Assembly (NCBI GenBank): GCA_963674455.1 | Contig: CAVMBE010000003.1 | Span: forward strand, 1 to 64,000 | Length of the DNA stretch: 64,000 bases | Origin: Lecanosticta acicola | Taxonomy: Eukaryota > Ascomycota > Dothideomycetes > Mycosphaerellales > Mycosphaerellaceae | Reading direction: 5' to 3' | Shown here: one piece after another, positions 41,561 through 53,007 of the stretch | Position numbering within the stretch: position 1 is the first letter of the stretch | Layout: each line of letters starts with the position of its first letter | Notes under the pieces: generated by a model | The model's input: the letters and a program-made list of their open reading frames with translations, nothing else | Told to the model about the DNA's origin: nothing | Database searches by the model: none | Made by a program: the position numbers and the translations under genes

Positions 41561-41818
41561 GATGGTGTCTGCATCTGCGCTGCATCCTCCTGGCGGCTGA
41601 TGATTGATGCTTTCACGGACTTTGTGGGGCAGACCTTGACGCAGCGCCGCCTAGTCTCCTTTCGGACTAGCCGCGCAGGTTCCTGTATCATTTGAATGCA
41701 GGTTGACCGACGCCGGCGACGACGACGCCGTCCGCCCGCGTTCATCATGACCACCATCACAGCCATGACAGAGAACGAGCGACGAGACGGGAGGGTTCTT
41801 GATGCGCGAGCGCCCGTG

Positions 41819-41857
41819 ACTGCCACTGCCACTGCCACTGCCACTGCCACTGCCACC
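41819..41857. repeat. (CTGCCA)6 hexanucleotide repeat
   Basis: About six perfect tandem CTGCCA units. Confidence 0.9.
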
Positions 41858-42358
41858 GCGACTACATGTGACCCGGTGTGATGTCTCCCAACCGCGATCG
41901 AGATGGCCATCACACCCCGACCCGATCCTTCTCGTCCTCCTCATCTCAGCAGAGTACGGTCGTCACATCTCAACCGTGGGCAATGCCCAGACATGGACAT
42001 GAGAAGCCGGCGTTCGGCTCGTCTACCAGACTGACATGAACCAGCGGTAGCGATGGCCGCCGGCATCACTACGGCTCCAGGATCGCACTCACCAGCTGAG
42101 TGGGTCGCCGTAGCAGCCCGTACGAAGGTACCACTGCCTTCACTGCTCGTCATCATGCACCGATACCACGTCCGCTGGGAACGCTGCGACCCTTTCCGAC
42201 CTCACCTGCCTGCTGCCGTCGCTGCTCAGTGCTCGTTCGCCGCGCCGACGTCAATCCACACGCCAACTTGAGCTCCAGCTCGCCGTCAACTAGTTCAACT
42301 ACTGGGCGCCTGTGCATGGCCATGCGAAGGGTCCACAAACATCCATCGCCGAGCACCT

Positions 42359-42383
42359 GTAGCCTGTAGCCTGTAGCCTGTAT
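42359..42383. repeat. (GTAGCCT)3 heptanucleotide repeat
   Basis: Three tandem GTAGCCT units with a partial fourth. Confidence 0.85.
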
Positions 42384-45300
42384 GCATGCATGGAGGTCAT
42401 GAGTATATTTCCTGCAGAGCCCGCTGCTGCACCACGTTTCGCCGCACAACGGAGTCCACTGCTGCCACTCCAACAGGGCGTGCACGCTCCAGACCGACAC
42501 GACCAGGGAGACAGCTGCTCGCACCCATGATCATCTAATTCAAAGCCACCTCTGGCCGCTTCAACCCGTCCGCGGCGTCATCGTCAATGCCATTCCGACA
42601 CGCTGGATGCGCTGACGGACTTTGGTTTCGAACTCAACTCGACAGACGCGCCCTTCTCCGCCAACAAGTCAGAGCTGCCCAAATCTTGCACGATGATGCG
42701 ATCTTCTTCTCCAGCTGACCTTCGGAGCCCACAAAAGAAACACCGAAAACAGCACCCAAGACTTCAGGGTCCGGGATCTCCCGGAGAAGCACCCAAACGC
42801 CGTTCGCTTCTACTGTGACTCGACGCAGTTGGCAGCAGGGCAGAGACCAGCAGCCGATCCACAGGCCCTACGAGCGAGGGGCATCTTGCCGCGCTTCCAT
42901 TCGTGACTCGCGAGAACCAGCAGCACTTGACAGTAGCGCTGCTCGAAGGCTGTGACCCTACCAACCTACCTCCAAGGCGCGCTTTGCCTCGTGTAGCTAC
43001 CATCCCCAGATATTTCATGCAGGCCCTCCGCTAGCTCGTGCGCCTCGCACTGTGGAGAAATGCAGGTTGCGTAAGACTCGCGCCTTCTGATTGGTCCGAC
43101 TGCTTCCTTTCATAAATCCGGCCAACTGATGAACAGCGAATTCCGTCCGCGCATCGCATTATGCCACAGCCTGCAGAAGCATCTCGTCCCTGGAACACAG
43201 TACAATGAGCGGCTTCTCACTCGCGCTGTGCCGTCGATCGAAAGACTATCCAAGGCAGGTCAGACGACTGTCAATCATCATGACTACTGCTCCATCAGAC
43301 GAGAAGAACATGCTGGAACCGCCGATCGCTGCCTGCGCCGCCGCAGCCACCAAATGCTACGCGAACACAGAACGCAAACGCCTCATCGCGCGAGCGGCAC
43401 ACGCACAAGCACAAATCTGAACACCCTTGTGGAGTCCTTGTGGAGTCCCCACACAAGAACCCTGACGCGAAAAGAAGCTGGAGAAGTCTGGTCGCTGCGA
43501 TCTCCCAGGACAGGCTTCCTGTATAGCATTCCGCCTTATTTCCAGGATCCTTGGTCTTCCGAGAAGGCTTGAACCCCGAGACTGCGTCTTCGGCGGCAGC
43601 TTCTCAGGTCAAGATCTCCCGTGCCTGGTCTTTATCCACGCGCCCACGCGGATATCCGTCGTATGGCTCGCTTGATGCCGAAATCCATTACCGTCTCGGC
43701 ATTACCGTCTCGGGTCAAAAGTAGCGCATTTGCAGCGAGCGAGCGACGACGACGACGACCTCGCATCGCCTGCTCGAGAGGCGAACGGCGGCAGACGGAA
43801 TGGTCTGGGCATCCGAAAGCAACATCAGGGATTCCAGATCGGCTTCTCCGGCCACATCATGTGCGACCACCCGACCTACCCGTGACACTTGCTAGTACTA
43901 AGCGCCGCAAATGTCGTGTCCACGCTACTACCGAGACATTGCACATCTGGGACACGTGAGAAGGCGCTGCATGTGAGCCGCGCGGTGTCATCTAGATATT
44001 CCCGTGGGAAAGTGACGATGGTGATACTGCTGTCCGTTCGTGCTTCTCCTACGAAAGACGCTGCTGTGATGTCGATGGATGCGGTCTTCTTGCCGCAATA
44101 CCATCGTGTCCTGTCCTGTCCGTCTGTCCAATCCGTCCCCGCCATCGACGATGCCGAGAGCTGTCATCCTGCGCCGCTTCAATGCACGAAATCACGGAGC
44201 GCAGCTCCGAAGCACGTCGATCGCCACCTAGCACACGGCGAAAGCAGCATCCACACACGTTACATTTCCGACTGCATGCTACATTCAGGCAGAACCATTG
44301 CATATCGCGTATTGCAATATTGATGCTTCGCAATAGTAAATGCGCCGCTGATGATTGAAGGACGAAAGACGAAGGCTGATCGCGGGGCCATCTCACGATG
44401 GGATGGTGGGGCACAGAATCGAGAGCTCCTTCCTACCTCAGCAGGGATTCTACACACGAGTCTCTACCCTAGAGCACCGGCAACGCCACCGAACTCATTG
44501 CTTGTCTTGGCCGCAGAATTCTGGAGGCAGAGCGCGAATAGTTCTCTCTATGTGCTAACCCCGCAGTACCACGCCGCAGACACCGCGGTTGGTGAGAATG
44601 TCACGCTTCACTCCATTCGGTTCTTGTCTGACACCCGCGCTGTCAGCGACAGTAGTGCGTGCATTCTAGGTGGTACCGTGGAAAAGGCTGCTGCGTGGAA
44701 GGCAATACGGAAGTACGGTTCTGTCACAGAGGCTGCACTGGCTGACCTGCATTGCCACGCTTTGTTCGAGATGGGTACGACAGTTGTCGTGTGGTATGGC
44801 TGCCACGCAATGTGGCGTTTCCCGGGTTCGGATCGTTCGCCATCACTCGGAAAAGGTCGCGGAAAAGTGATTTATTCTGGAGACGATGGTTTGTGCTCAT
44901 ATCTTCATCGTGCTTATCAATCGACTCCAGAGGTTCGGGCCGATTCTGACTTCATATTCCTCTTCTAATTCCGGACAGCGACGGCAAGCATCTCGAGAGC
45001 AACGGAATCGCTTGACGTGGAGATGCCGTTGGGAATCTTCGCGCGACGTGATGTTGTCCGTGGAGCAGTTCATGCAGTTGAGCGTTATTGGGGCGTTTCG
45101 GTGACATTGTGGAGTGCTTGTGTGGAGTGCCGGTATGGTCCCAGAATGATCGTGAATGGCTTGGCATTTGTTCACCCGTTTCCATGGAAATCTGCGGTGG
45201 AGGCAATCGGAACATGTCTTGCAGGGAGGCAGGCGAAGGCTTGCAAGGTATAGACGTTCGCACCCCTTTGCGCTCGCCACGAGGTGGTGGCCAGCAGGCG

Positions 45301-45593
45301 TGTGCAAAGATGCCGAGGATTCTGCTCAATAGTATTGTCTGACGTAGTAACTGCCAAGGTTGTACCCACATGCACTCTGCGCCCTCCAGAGACAGCGATG
45401 CCTGCTGATTCCTGTGGATTCCGTAATTCCTCAATGATGACGTTGGATTCTGAGGACTGGCACAATTACCGGAATGGCAAGTGCACTTGGCCGAGCGCAT
45501 CGAAAGTCTGTGGGTGAACAAGTGTGGAGGGTCATAGTACTCCGGTTGTTGCATTCACCTGACGAATATGTCCACAGCGCGGTCCAGCTCTGT

Positions 45594-46186
45594 TCATTTC
45601 TTATTCTTCTTTTTCTTCTTGCCGCCTCCAGCGCCTTGCTGTGGCTTGGAATCGGCTGGGACGGCCGGTGCAGTGTCCTTTGAAGCAGTCGTGGTCTGCT
45701 CTGGCGCTGCGACATCTTCTGTAGGCATGTCTTGGGCTACACCACTATTAGCCTGTGTTCGTCTTATCCGTGTCTCGATACGCACCTTCTTCTTTCTCGG
45801 GCAGAGCAGCCATATGTCTGCCTACACGCCCCAGTCCCGTGATCAAGCGTCCGACTTCTGCGGCTCGGTCTGTCTTGAATTTCAATGTCACACCGGACTC
45901 TGGATCGAATGTCTTCAGAGTGAGCGTTGCTCGTGGGACTTTAGGCGCGGCTGCGGCATCCTTGTCCTTCTCCTCATTCTCTTCTTTCCGTTTTCTCTTT
46001 AATGCTTTCTGGTATCTGGGTGAATCGAGATTGGGGATGTTGTATTTCGTGGTGATTCGTGTCTGTAGTAGGAATCAGAAATGTCCCCTGTAAGTCGATG
46101 ATCGTTGTACGAACCGTAGTAGGCCGGGCTTGGAGCAGAAGTGATGACTGGCGCTGCCATTCATCGCTGGTGCTGAGATACACCAT
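45594..46186 (-). CDS. SRP21: signal recognition particle subunit SRP9/SRP21, 163 aa, two introns
   Basis: A subunit of the SRP Alu domain that slows translation during co-translational targeting to the ER. Exon 1 (46115-46186): MVYLSTSDEWQRQSSLLLQ. Intron 1 is 46063-46114 (GTTCGT to CTACAG, phase 0). Exon 2 (45786-46062) starts TRITTKYNIPNLDSPRYQKA and holds the SRP9 fold (PRATLTLKTFDPESGVTLKF and KTDRAAEVGRLITGLGRVGR). Intron 2 is 45737-45785 (GTGCGT to GTGTAG, phase 1). Exon 3 is an Ala/Pro-rich linker ending in a Lys-rich tail (GGGKKKKKNKK), which fits RNA binding. Length matches yeast Srp21 (167 aa). It is divergent from the DUF1308 gene. Confidence 0.93.
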
Positions 46187-46496
46187 CTTGAAGACGAGTG
46201 CGGTGTCGCGTGTGGTGTCCAGAACAACTTGCATATCTTCCCAAGCTTCGAGCAAGAGCGTGTCTTGGCGCGGGCCGGGACGGATCGTGCCCAATCGGGA
46301 AGCAGCAGCTAACGATCTCGACGAACTACATCCATCATGACTCCTCGACTCACGCGATATCTGATTCTGACAGCACTCTGCCTGTTCTGACAGCAATATC
46401 TCTGGCGCCCTCTACAGTCAAAGGCTGACTTCATGGAATACTGCCCATGTCCTTGTCTGACCACGCGACATACGTTCCAAATCAGCAGGCTTCAAA
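46187..46496. promoter_or_regulatory. divergent promoter, SRP21 / DUF1308
   Basis: The 310 bp between two divergent start codons. No clear TATA box or known motif was seen. Confidence 0.5.
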
Positions 46497-48176
46497 ATGG
46501 CCACACAGGAGACAGACCAAGAAGATGTCTCGCAATCGGTCCTACCTGTTCTGAAAGATCTCACAGACCGCGCCAAAACACTTCTCTCGGAACTGGAGAC
46601 TTTCCGGGCACACTTGCGAACGATTCGTCAGGAAGGCCAGGTCGAAATCGCGTCGTTCAGAAGTACCGTACAGTCGGAGCTCGGCATGCTAGAGCGGCTT
46701 TCCAGCAAGCCTGACAATGCGTCAACGAGCCATATCGCAAGATCATCCAATCTGCCGTTTTTGGAGACTGTCTGGAACGAGGCAAAGAAGTCAAAGCGGG
46801 TGGCAGCCTTGCAGAAACGAGTCTACTATAACTCGCCGAGCAAGTCTTTATCACAGGCCATGACCATGCGTCATGTCACTCGTCAAAAGCCGAACAAAGA
46901 AGGCATGAAGAACGCAGCTGTTCCAGTCGACGCTATCACCGACTCAGGGCTCACGTGGCTCAAGGTATCTCTTGTTACCAACACAAGACTACTGTTCGAT
47001 CTGGCCAAGCAAGGCTGGCAGTCAGGGGGCTCAGAGGACGAAGAGGGCCCTGCTTTTCCTTCAGAAGACGATGACGACGACGATATCCCTCTCGTGAAGA
47101 GCGCCAAGGAGATTTGCTACGCTGCTCAGTCCTTCCGTATAAGGACCAGGACACCTGTCGTCCACCTGATTTTGCCTCGAGTGCAGCCCGGAGAGACGGA
47201 TGAGGTGGATGGGATTCTAGATCAGTGCCGAGCAGCTGGAGCATTGGTCTTTTGTGGCGAAGATCTGAAACCAAGTGTACCGATTGACCAGGCACTTGAT
47301 GTGATGGCCTCTAACCCGATCTCGACCTTTTCAGAAACGGTCAACATCGATTGCACTATTCTCCTCGCCTTGGTGTCGGAGTTCTCTCACGCACGAGTGT
47401 CAAAAGAGCCCTGGTTCCACAGAGCGTTGCAACGTCAAGTGGAAATCGAGGGAAACGAGAACCTTCTACCGTCCTTGCTGTATCCTGCTCTGGCGAATCA
47501 TCCGATGGTGTGCACCTCAAAAGCAGCCAAACGTATGAGCGAAATTGTGGAAACGATAGGAACTCCTTCTGAGAAGGCTCGCACAGCCATCCTCCTTGCC
47601 GACGAGAAATTAAAATCTCATCACGAACTTGTGCAAGAGATGCAGGCCTGGTCGGCATATGAGGTGCCGGACTCCTGGCGACTTCCGATTCGAATTCTGG
47701 ACCAGGATGAAGAGACGGCGATGTACCCGAATCTGCCACCTGCAGCTACTGCGGCCAGCGAGAGTATGACATCCATCAATAAATCTGTCTTTCTCTATGG
47801 CTGGGCTACCGGTGTTACTACGATAACTAGCAATCGGACGGTCGTGAAGCAGCTCGAAAGTGACTTGGATAAGCATGAAAGCTTAGACGATGCTACCTGG
47901 CCAAGTATATGGCTCTGTCCAACTGCACGTTCACTTGTAGGCAAAGAGAAGAGAGGAGTAAAGAAGGAACACAACAAGAAGGATGGCGTCTACTCTTTAC
48001 CCGACCCTCTGAGACGAGAAGCGCAAAGACGCAATGGACTTGACGTACTTTCTGCGAGAGAAGGACGTGAAGTCGTCGACCTGCGACCAGACGGATACCC
48101 TTGTGAAGAGGTCCTGGAAGCTAAGAATGCCGCAAGGCAGGCATCCTCGGCACCTCTTGAGGCCAGAGAAAAGTAA
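46497..48176 (+). CDS. DUF1308 (UPF0415) family protein, 559 aa
   Basis: A single exon from the ATG at 46497. The N-terminal 75 residues are helical (LPVLKDLTDRAKTLLSELET). A middle region has ITDSGLTWLKVSLVTNTRLL, then an acidic run (SEDDDDDDIP). The conserved DUF1308 part includes TPVVHLILPRVQPGETDEVD, ILDQCRAAGALVFCGED and VNIDCTILLALVSEFSHARV, resembling a PIN-like nuclease fold with an Asp. The C-terminus is basic and polar. The human relative is C7orf25; the function is unknown. Intact, of normal family length. Confidence 0.87.
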   Translation: MATQETDQEDVSQSVLPVLKDLTDRAKTLLSELETFRAHLRTIRQEGQVEIASFRSTVQSELGMLERLSSKPDNASTSHIARSSNLPFLETVWNEAKKSKRVAALQKRVYYNSPSKSLSQAMTMRHVTRQKPNKEGMKNAAVPVDAITDSGLTWLKVSLVTNTRLLFDLAKQGWQSGGSEDEEGPAFPSEDDDDDDIPLVKSAKEICYAAQSFRIRTRTPVVHLILPRVQPGETDEVDGILDQCRAAGALVFCGEDLKPSVPIDQALDVMASNPISTFSETVNIDCTILLALVSEFSHARVSKEPWFHRALQRQVEIEGNENLLPSLLYPALANHPMVCTSKAAKRMSEIVETIGTPSEKARTAILLADEKLKSHHELVQEMQAWSAYEVPDSWRLPIRILDQDEETAMYPNLPPAATAASESMTSINKSVFLYGWATGVTTITSNRTVVKQLESDLDKHESLDDATWPSIWLCPTARSLVGKEKRGVKKEHNKKDGVYSLPDPLRREAQRRNGLDVLSAREGREVVDLRPDGYPCEEVLEAKNAARQASSAPLEAREK

Positions 48177-49791
48177 CACCCTCGCATGGCAAGCTACCTC
48201 GTGACTTTCGCACAGCTCCGGCATTTTGCATGTACCCAACTAGCACACGGTCTCTGAGACTCGTATGTCATCGGCAAACATACGCCACAAGAGGCGCCTT
48301 CGTCAGTACGTCCTGGTCCACACGGAACTTTCCCTACACCGACAGCTCTTCTCGCCAACAACTCGCGGGACATCACTTCCAAGTTACATCTCACAGTTCA
48401 AAAAGTTTCACTCGTCACTCCAAGAGCTCCAAAATCTGGATCGACAATTTCAAATCGTGAAGCCTGGGAATCCTTGCTATCTTTGACTGGGATCAACCTC
48501 CCAACTCCTTGCCCTGGAATCAGGGTCCTGTCAAGATCCGCAATGCCATCTGAGATTTCAAGCGAGAGTTCAAGGCCTGATCGAAACTCTCTGTACCCCA
48601 CAAGGCCTGGGGTCATGGTATCGGCAGACTTTACCAGGTAGTAGCATGGTGGGAGCTCTGGGTATGTGGGCACCCGGGTCTCCTCGGACCTTCCTTGCGG
48701 TAGATTCCGGAGCCTCGTGGGGTCTCATGACTGAGAGCTCATGCGAGGCTGAAGAGATCAGGAGACATTGGGAAGGAGCTATGACCGCCGCCGCTGCTGC
48801 CGCGTGGCTTGCGAGAAAATGTTATGTACAGGGACATGGAAGCAAGAGATCGATGTTGGCCGCGTGTCTTGCCTTCTCGTCACTGCTCTCTATTTTTGCC
48901 TTTGGGCAGCTTTCGAGATGTCCAAGGCCGTACTAGGGTATCTATGTTTACGCCGGACATGCGGTGAGCGTGGTTCAGGGTAATGCTTTAAGAAGGCCAG
49001 GTCGAATGGTCGGGAAGAGTGGTGATGCCCACAAAACGCCCAACGTCTCTCAATGGCTCGATTCCCTGTCAAGATGCCATCGAAATTGGAGTCTTGCTCT
49101 CGTTAGAGCGGCAATCAAACGGCCACCAACAATCAAGACTCATTCGAGGTTGATCCAAGACATTGGGCAAGCTCAAGGATCAAGAGTGATTGTCTACAAT
49201 TTGTGTAAAACACAAGAACCCTTTGACGGGGAGGGAAGAGGTATGACCGCCAAATGTGGGGATCACGGTGCTTTCGAGGTACCGGTGGTAGTCTATATGG
49301 CATTGGGACAAGAGTCAGAGTCTCCTAAGCAATATCCAGGCGGAACTCCCCTAAGGTTGGAATGCTTAGTTGATATCATGGCCGGCTTTGCATTTCGCTT
49401 GAACATATGTAGAATGAAAGAAACCTTGAGCAGAACATTCTGAAAGAAGAACATCTTGAATCACATTGCAGAATCACACCCACTCGTAAAACCTTTCTAT
49501 CGAGCTGGTCCGACTGATCTTCTCTTTGCTAATCCGTCCCTTTACTTCATACTCGGAAGACTACGCAAGTGGTATTATTATGTACTCGTGTCTGCCCGAC
49601 TCTTCTCTTCAATCCCAATAATGCATTCCCAACCCAAGCAAACAGAGGAGAAAAGAGATAGGCGCCTTTCTCCATACCTGCTCCCTGCCACAAAGATACC
49701 ACTCCCAACTAACGAAAGAAACTCTGCCTCTCAACTCCAAAGAGCAATATTCCTCTCACTTACCCCAAGAAAACGGAAGATGCCTACGCGC
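48177..49791. other. intergenic
   Basis: About 1.6 kb without a supportable gene. An open frame at 48964-49443 has only a GTG start and no motif. The right end is the 3' flank of the C2H2 gene. Confidence 0.4.
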
Positions 49792-51381
49792 TCAGAAGAA
49801 CAAATTTTCGTCAACATCATCACCACCACTGGTACCAGACCAAAAATCGCTTGCCAAGAACTCGCCCATATCACCATAACTACCGTTCATGTTGAATCCG
49901 TCGTCAGGCATCATGGTGAAGAGATTCTGCTGATCTGCAGTCCCGTCGCCGAAATCGAATCCTGCGACTTGCGATGGAGGAGTGAGATCTCCGCGAACCA
50001 GGATGGGGTTGTAGATTGGCTCGTTGTTTCGTTCAAAGCCGGCGACGTGGGATGGTGGAGTGAGATTTCCTTGTGAGGAATTAGGAGCGCAGACAGGTTC
50101 GTCGTTCTGGTTGACACCTCCTGCAGTATCCCCAGATGCCATGTCAGAGCTACCACCGTTGTTCACGGTTGGAGAATCGATATGCTCGGGCTGCAGAGAC
50201 GTATCCTGCTGGTCCGAGTTGTTTTCAAAATCTTGAAGAAAGTCGCGCAGTTGAGCCTCCATCGAATCGACAGCAATCGATACCAGGTGCGTTTGAGCTT
50301 GCAAAACGTCATGGTCCTCCAACGTCGGCTCGGCCATCTGCACATACGGCTCTTGATTCGGAGCAGTCATCGGGCCTGGAGCTTGAAAGGGGATCCACTG
50401 GTTCGACTCCCTCTGCAAAGCGGTCTCGTGGTACTTTTGCAGCATAGCGATCTGGTCCTGTCGAAATCCAGATTCCTGCTGGTCCTCGCCAGGTCGTTGA
50501 ATGTTTGTGGTAGCTGGTAAAGGATTGTCGAACTGCTGCTGTTGTCCGTCTGGTTCATGCTGCCCACGCACGTCAGGGTGAGCAATCTGGAGGTGCTCCA
50601 TAGCGCTTTGGTGGGGTTGCAGTTGAGCACTGCAGTCAGATTCGGAAGGCTGAGGCCAGGCGATTGATGGCTTCTGTGTCTCGTTGGCCGGGTAGGGCTG
50701 AGAAGTCGAAAGAGGTGTCCGCTGCTGCTGAGTCTGTTCGCGTAGCTCTGCGGCTATATCTTGAACGATTTCGGGATGAGCAGCATGATAGTGCGCATCA
50801 GCCTCATCTTGAGATTGAAGCACTACCTCGCAGCCTCGCACGAAGCAGGGCTCATTCCATCCTTGTGGCTCGTTCCGCATGTCGTTCGGTTGGTACTGCT
50901 GAGGTACCGCTGGGGGTATCTGTTGCTGATGCCCCATGGCTTGTCGTTGCCCCTGATCCTGTTGAGGGAATCCATATGGATACTGCTGGACACCCACGGG
51001 CCGAACGTGCCCCTGAGTCGTGCCAGTGGGTTGCGCAAAGCCGTCTGGTCCGACTAATTTACGCACAACAGGCTTTCGTTCCTTACGCTCGACTGGATCG
51101 GCAACCTTGTGCGTCAGGCGTAGGTGTCGATAGAAAGTGCCTGGCCTAGCAAAAGACGGTACTGACAATGCGCCATTTTCCTCACAGATATAGCAACGAT
51201 GTGGTCGCTCACCGGTGTGAGCTTCTCGGACGTGCTGATCAACGTCGTGCTGACAAGTATACATACGCTGACAGCCACGGTCACGGTACGGGCATGGCAT
51301 ATTCTTAGATCTCTCCGACTTGTACTTCTTAGGCTCGGGCTGGGTGAAGTCGCCCTCATCTTCGTCATATGGTCTCTTCAT
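49792..51381 (-). CDS. Gln-rich C2H2 zinc-finger protein, 529 aa
   Basis: The ATG at 51381 begins MKRPYDEDEGDFTQPEPKKY, an acidic start with a basic nuclear-localisation-like patch (KKYKSERSK). Two N-terminal fingers follow (CPYRDRGCQRMYTCQHDVDQ and CYICEENGALSVPSFARPGT, each followed by its His pair). Two weaker C2H2-like units lie further on (CFVRGCEVVLQSQDEADAHY, and CSAQLQPHQSAMEHLQIAH). The rest is Gln/Pro-rich. Near the C-terminus is a 26-residue tandem duplication with core LTPPSxVAGF, then an acidic, aromatic end (FLASDFWSGTSGGDDVDENL, FF) like a transcriptional activation domain. Probably a transcription factor; no fungal_trans domain is present. Confidence 0.85.
   Translation of the reverse strand: MKRPYDEDEGDFTQPEPKKYKSERSKNMPCPYRDRGCQRMYTCQHDVDQHVREAHTGERPHRCYICEENGALSVPSFARPGTFYRHLRLTHKVADPVERKERKPVVRKLVGPDGFAQPTGTTQGHVRPVGVQQYPYGFPQQDQGQRQAMGHQQQIPPAVPQQYQPNDMRNEPQGWNEPCFVRGCEVVLQSQDEADAHYHAAHPEIVQDIAAELREQTQQQRTPLSTSQPYPANETQKPSIAWPQPSESDCSAQLQPHQSAMEHLQIAHPDVRGQHEPDGQQQQFDNPLPATTNIQRPGEDQQESGFRQDQIAMLQKYHETALQRESNQWIPFQAPGPMTAPNQEPYVQMAEPTLEDHDVLQAQTHLVSIAVDSMEAQLRDFLQDFENNSDQQDTSLQPEHIDSPTVNNGGSSDMASGDTAGGVNQNDEPVCAPNSSQGNLTPPSHVAGFERNNEPIYNPILVRGDLTPPSQVAGFDFGDGTADQQNLFTMMPDDGFNMNGSYGDMGEFLASDFWSGTSGGDDVDENLFF
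49961..50116 (-). repeat. 78-bp tandem duplication within the C2H2 gene
   Basis: Units at 49961-50038 and 50039-50116 each encode 26 residues in frame and share the core LTPPSxVAGF and an N(D/N)EP start. The copies differ at many silent and replacement sites, so only the core is being kept. Confidence 0.85.
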
Positions 51382-53007
51382 CTCGTCCGATATGGAGAGA
51401 GAAACGTTTGGTTAGCGTTGGGTAGATTGGCTGGATGCAGGTCGAGGACACCAGTTTGGAGTGGTCCTGTATGAATTCTTTCCCGTTCCTCTTCGGTGGG
51501 ACGTATGGTGCGAGGGTGTTAGTCCGAGTGGAAGGGGATATCGAGGCATCGTGCCTGTGTCCCTATAGCCGACCGAACGATGCATTGCTGAATCTTCACT
51601 CACCAATGTGTTGTATAGCGTGAACAAAGTCATTGTGAGGAGAGGTGAACGACCTTGTTAGCATAGTAACTCGTATTGCCGATAAGGGGTCAAACAAGGC
51701 TATTGTTCATTTTCTTGAGAACAAAGAAATCCACCTTACCCGGGCCCGCAACGGAAGGCTTGATCAAGAGTTTTCGATGGCACAGCAGTTGAACGCGCAG
51801 GCAGAGGTCGTCGGAGTTCAAGTGCTGTACCAGTCAGAAAGTTTTGGTGGGAAAGCAGGCGAGAGAAGCTCCTACTGGAGGGTTCGGGGGTATTCGGGAG
51901 TGCGAATACCACTGCAATAGTTCTCGAGCCGTGAATTGCAGCAGTAGTATGTCCATTGAATCACTCATAATGCCAAGCATGAAGTCCCAAGGGACAACTT
52001 GATCAACTCTCGCTTCGAAAAGTCCAGAGGCGTACCGCGGTGGGCGATTCTATTTGCTGCTCGCGTATAATCGCGCAGAGCTTGTGGCACAAAGCAGTAT
52101 GCGCGCCGCAAGGAGCCCAAGAGAAGTTGTAACCGCAGGATAGATGGAGAAGAATTCCCCAAGTCCGAAGCTTTGATCCTGAAAGTTTTCCAAAGAGACC
52201 ACGAGCTTGGAGGCTCCACAGCTTGACGCTGGTTTGCCTGGATTCCGGAAGTCGATGAACATCCATGATAGCTTTCAGGCTTCCAGCCACGTATGGATAC
52301 CTTGAGGAGGGCAGCGCCCGCTCCTGTGAGCAAACGTCGTGGCTGAAGCTGGAGCGTTGACTTGATTGCCGCAATGTCGATTGAACCTAAGCTGAAATAA
52401 TGCCGCGAGATGCCATGACCACAGGTCACTGTTATCGAGTCAGAGTGACTTCTCCCGTGTCTAATCTTCTATATTCCAGAGTCTCGCAGCACAATATCCT
52501 TACACTCTTGGCTCTTGAGAATCAATAGTGTAGTCAGGGCTCGAGTAAGGTAGCTTCGAGCGCCACCCTTGTAACAACAAATGTGACTGGTGTGCAGCTG
52601 GCTGATCAGAAGCGTGATAGCACGAATCGATGGCATCGCTGGATTGACAGGAAGAACAGCCAGAGAGGCAGCGACGAGACGCTTGCATGTGAGAGACTTT
52701 AGCGCGTGACGGGAGGTGAATGAAATTGTTGTAGCCAGGAGCGGCCTACATCAAGGTACAATAATTATAGTTGGAGGTAAGGGAGTAACCTGGTGCACGG
52801 GCCTCTTCCGCGCGTCTCGTATCCCGACCCAAAACCTCGACCTTGAGTGCAATCTTCAACACCAACATCTCCGCATAAGAAAGGGCCTGTTATCGTCTCG
52901 AGCCATTCTTCTTCTGCTTCAAAACATGCCAGATCAGTCGCTATGAAGACGACCGCGTCAAGCCATCGACATCGCCATCGCCTCAAATCACAACCCAATG
53001 TCCCACC
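51382..53007. other. intergenic, with coding-like minus-strand fragment
   Basis: No complete gene is seen. On the minus strand at about 51965-52429 three frames each contain protein-like stretches (for example ALLKVSIRGWKPESYHG, then in another frame MFIDFRNPGKPASSCGASK). This could be a decayed gene or chance. The right part is the 3' flank of the UPF0057 gene. Confidence 0.35.

Larger units (their letters stand above)
39750..45593. other. 5.8-kb gene-poor, microsatellite-rich region
   Basis: I can support no protein-coding gene in this region between the regulator's start (minus strand) and SRP21. Open frames are many but short, overlap on both strands and have no motifs. The longest (44351-44968, plus strand, 205 codons, ATG start) has no recognisable fold. 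The part nearest the regulator (39750-42400) has dense trinucleotide and hexanucleotide repeats. The region may be a long leader and enhancer for the regulator, or host non-coding RNA. Confidence 0.45.

Noticed and set aside
44351..44968. 205-codon ATG ORF in the long gene-poor region
   Set aside because: No motif, mixed composition, and overlapping ORFs of similar size in other frames; kept only as a mention in the interval entry.
49456..50076. 206-codon plus-strand ORF
   Set aside because: It overlaps the 3' half of the C2H2 gene in antisense and lacks features of its own.
51965..52429. A complete minus-strand gene
   Set aside because: Coding-like phrases change frame with no usable introns, and the longest frame starts with GTG; recorded only as possible decay.
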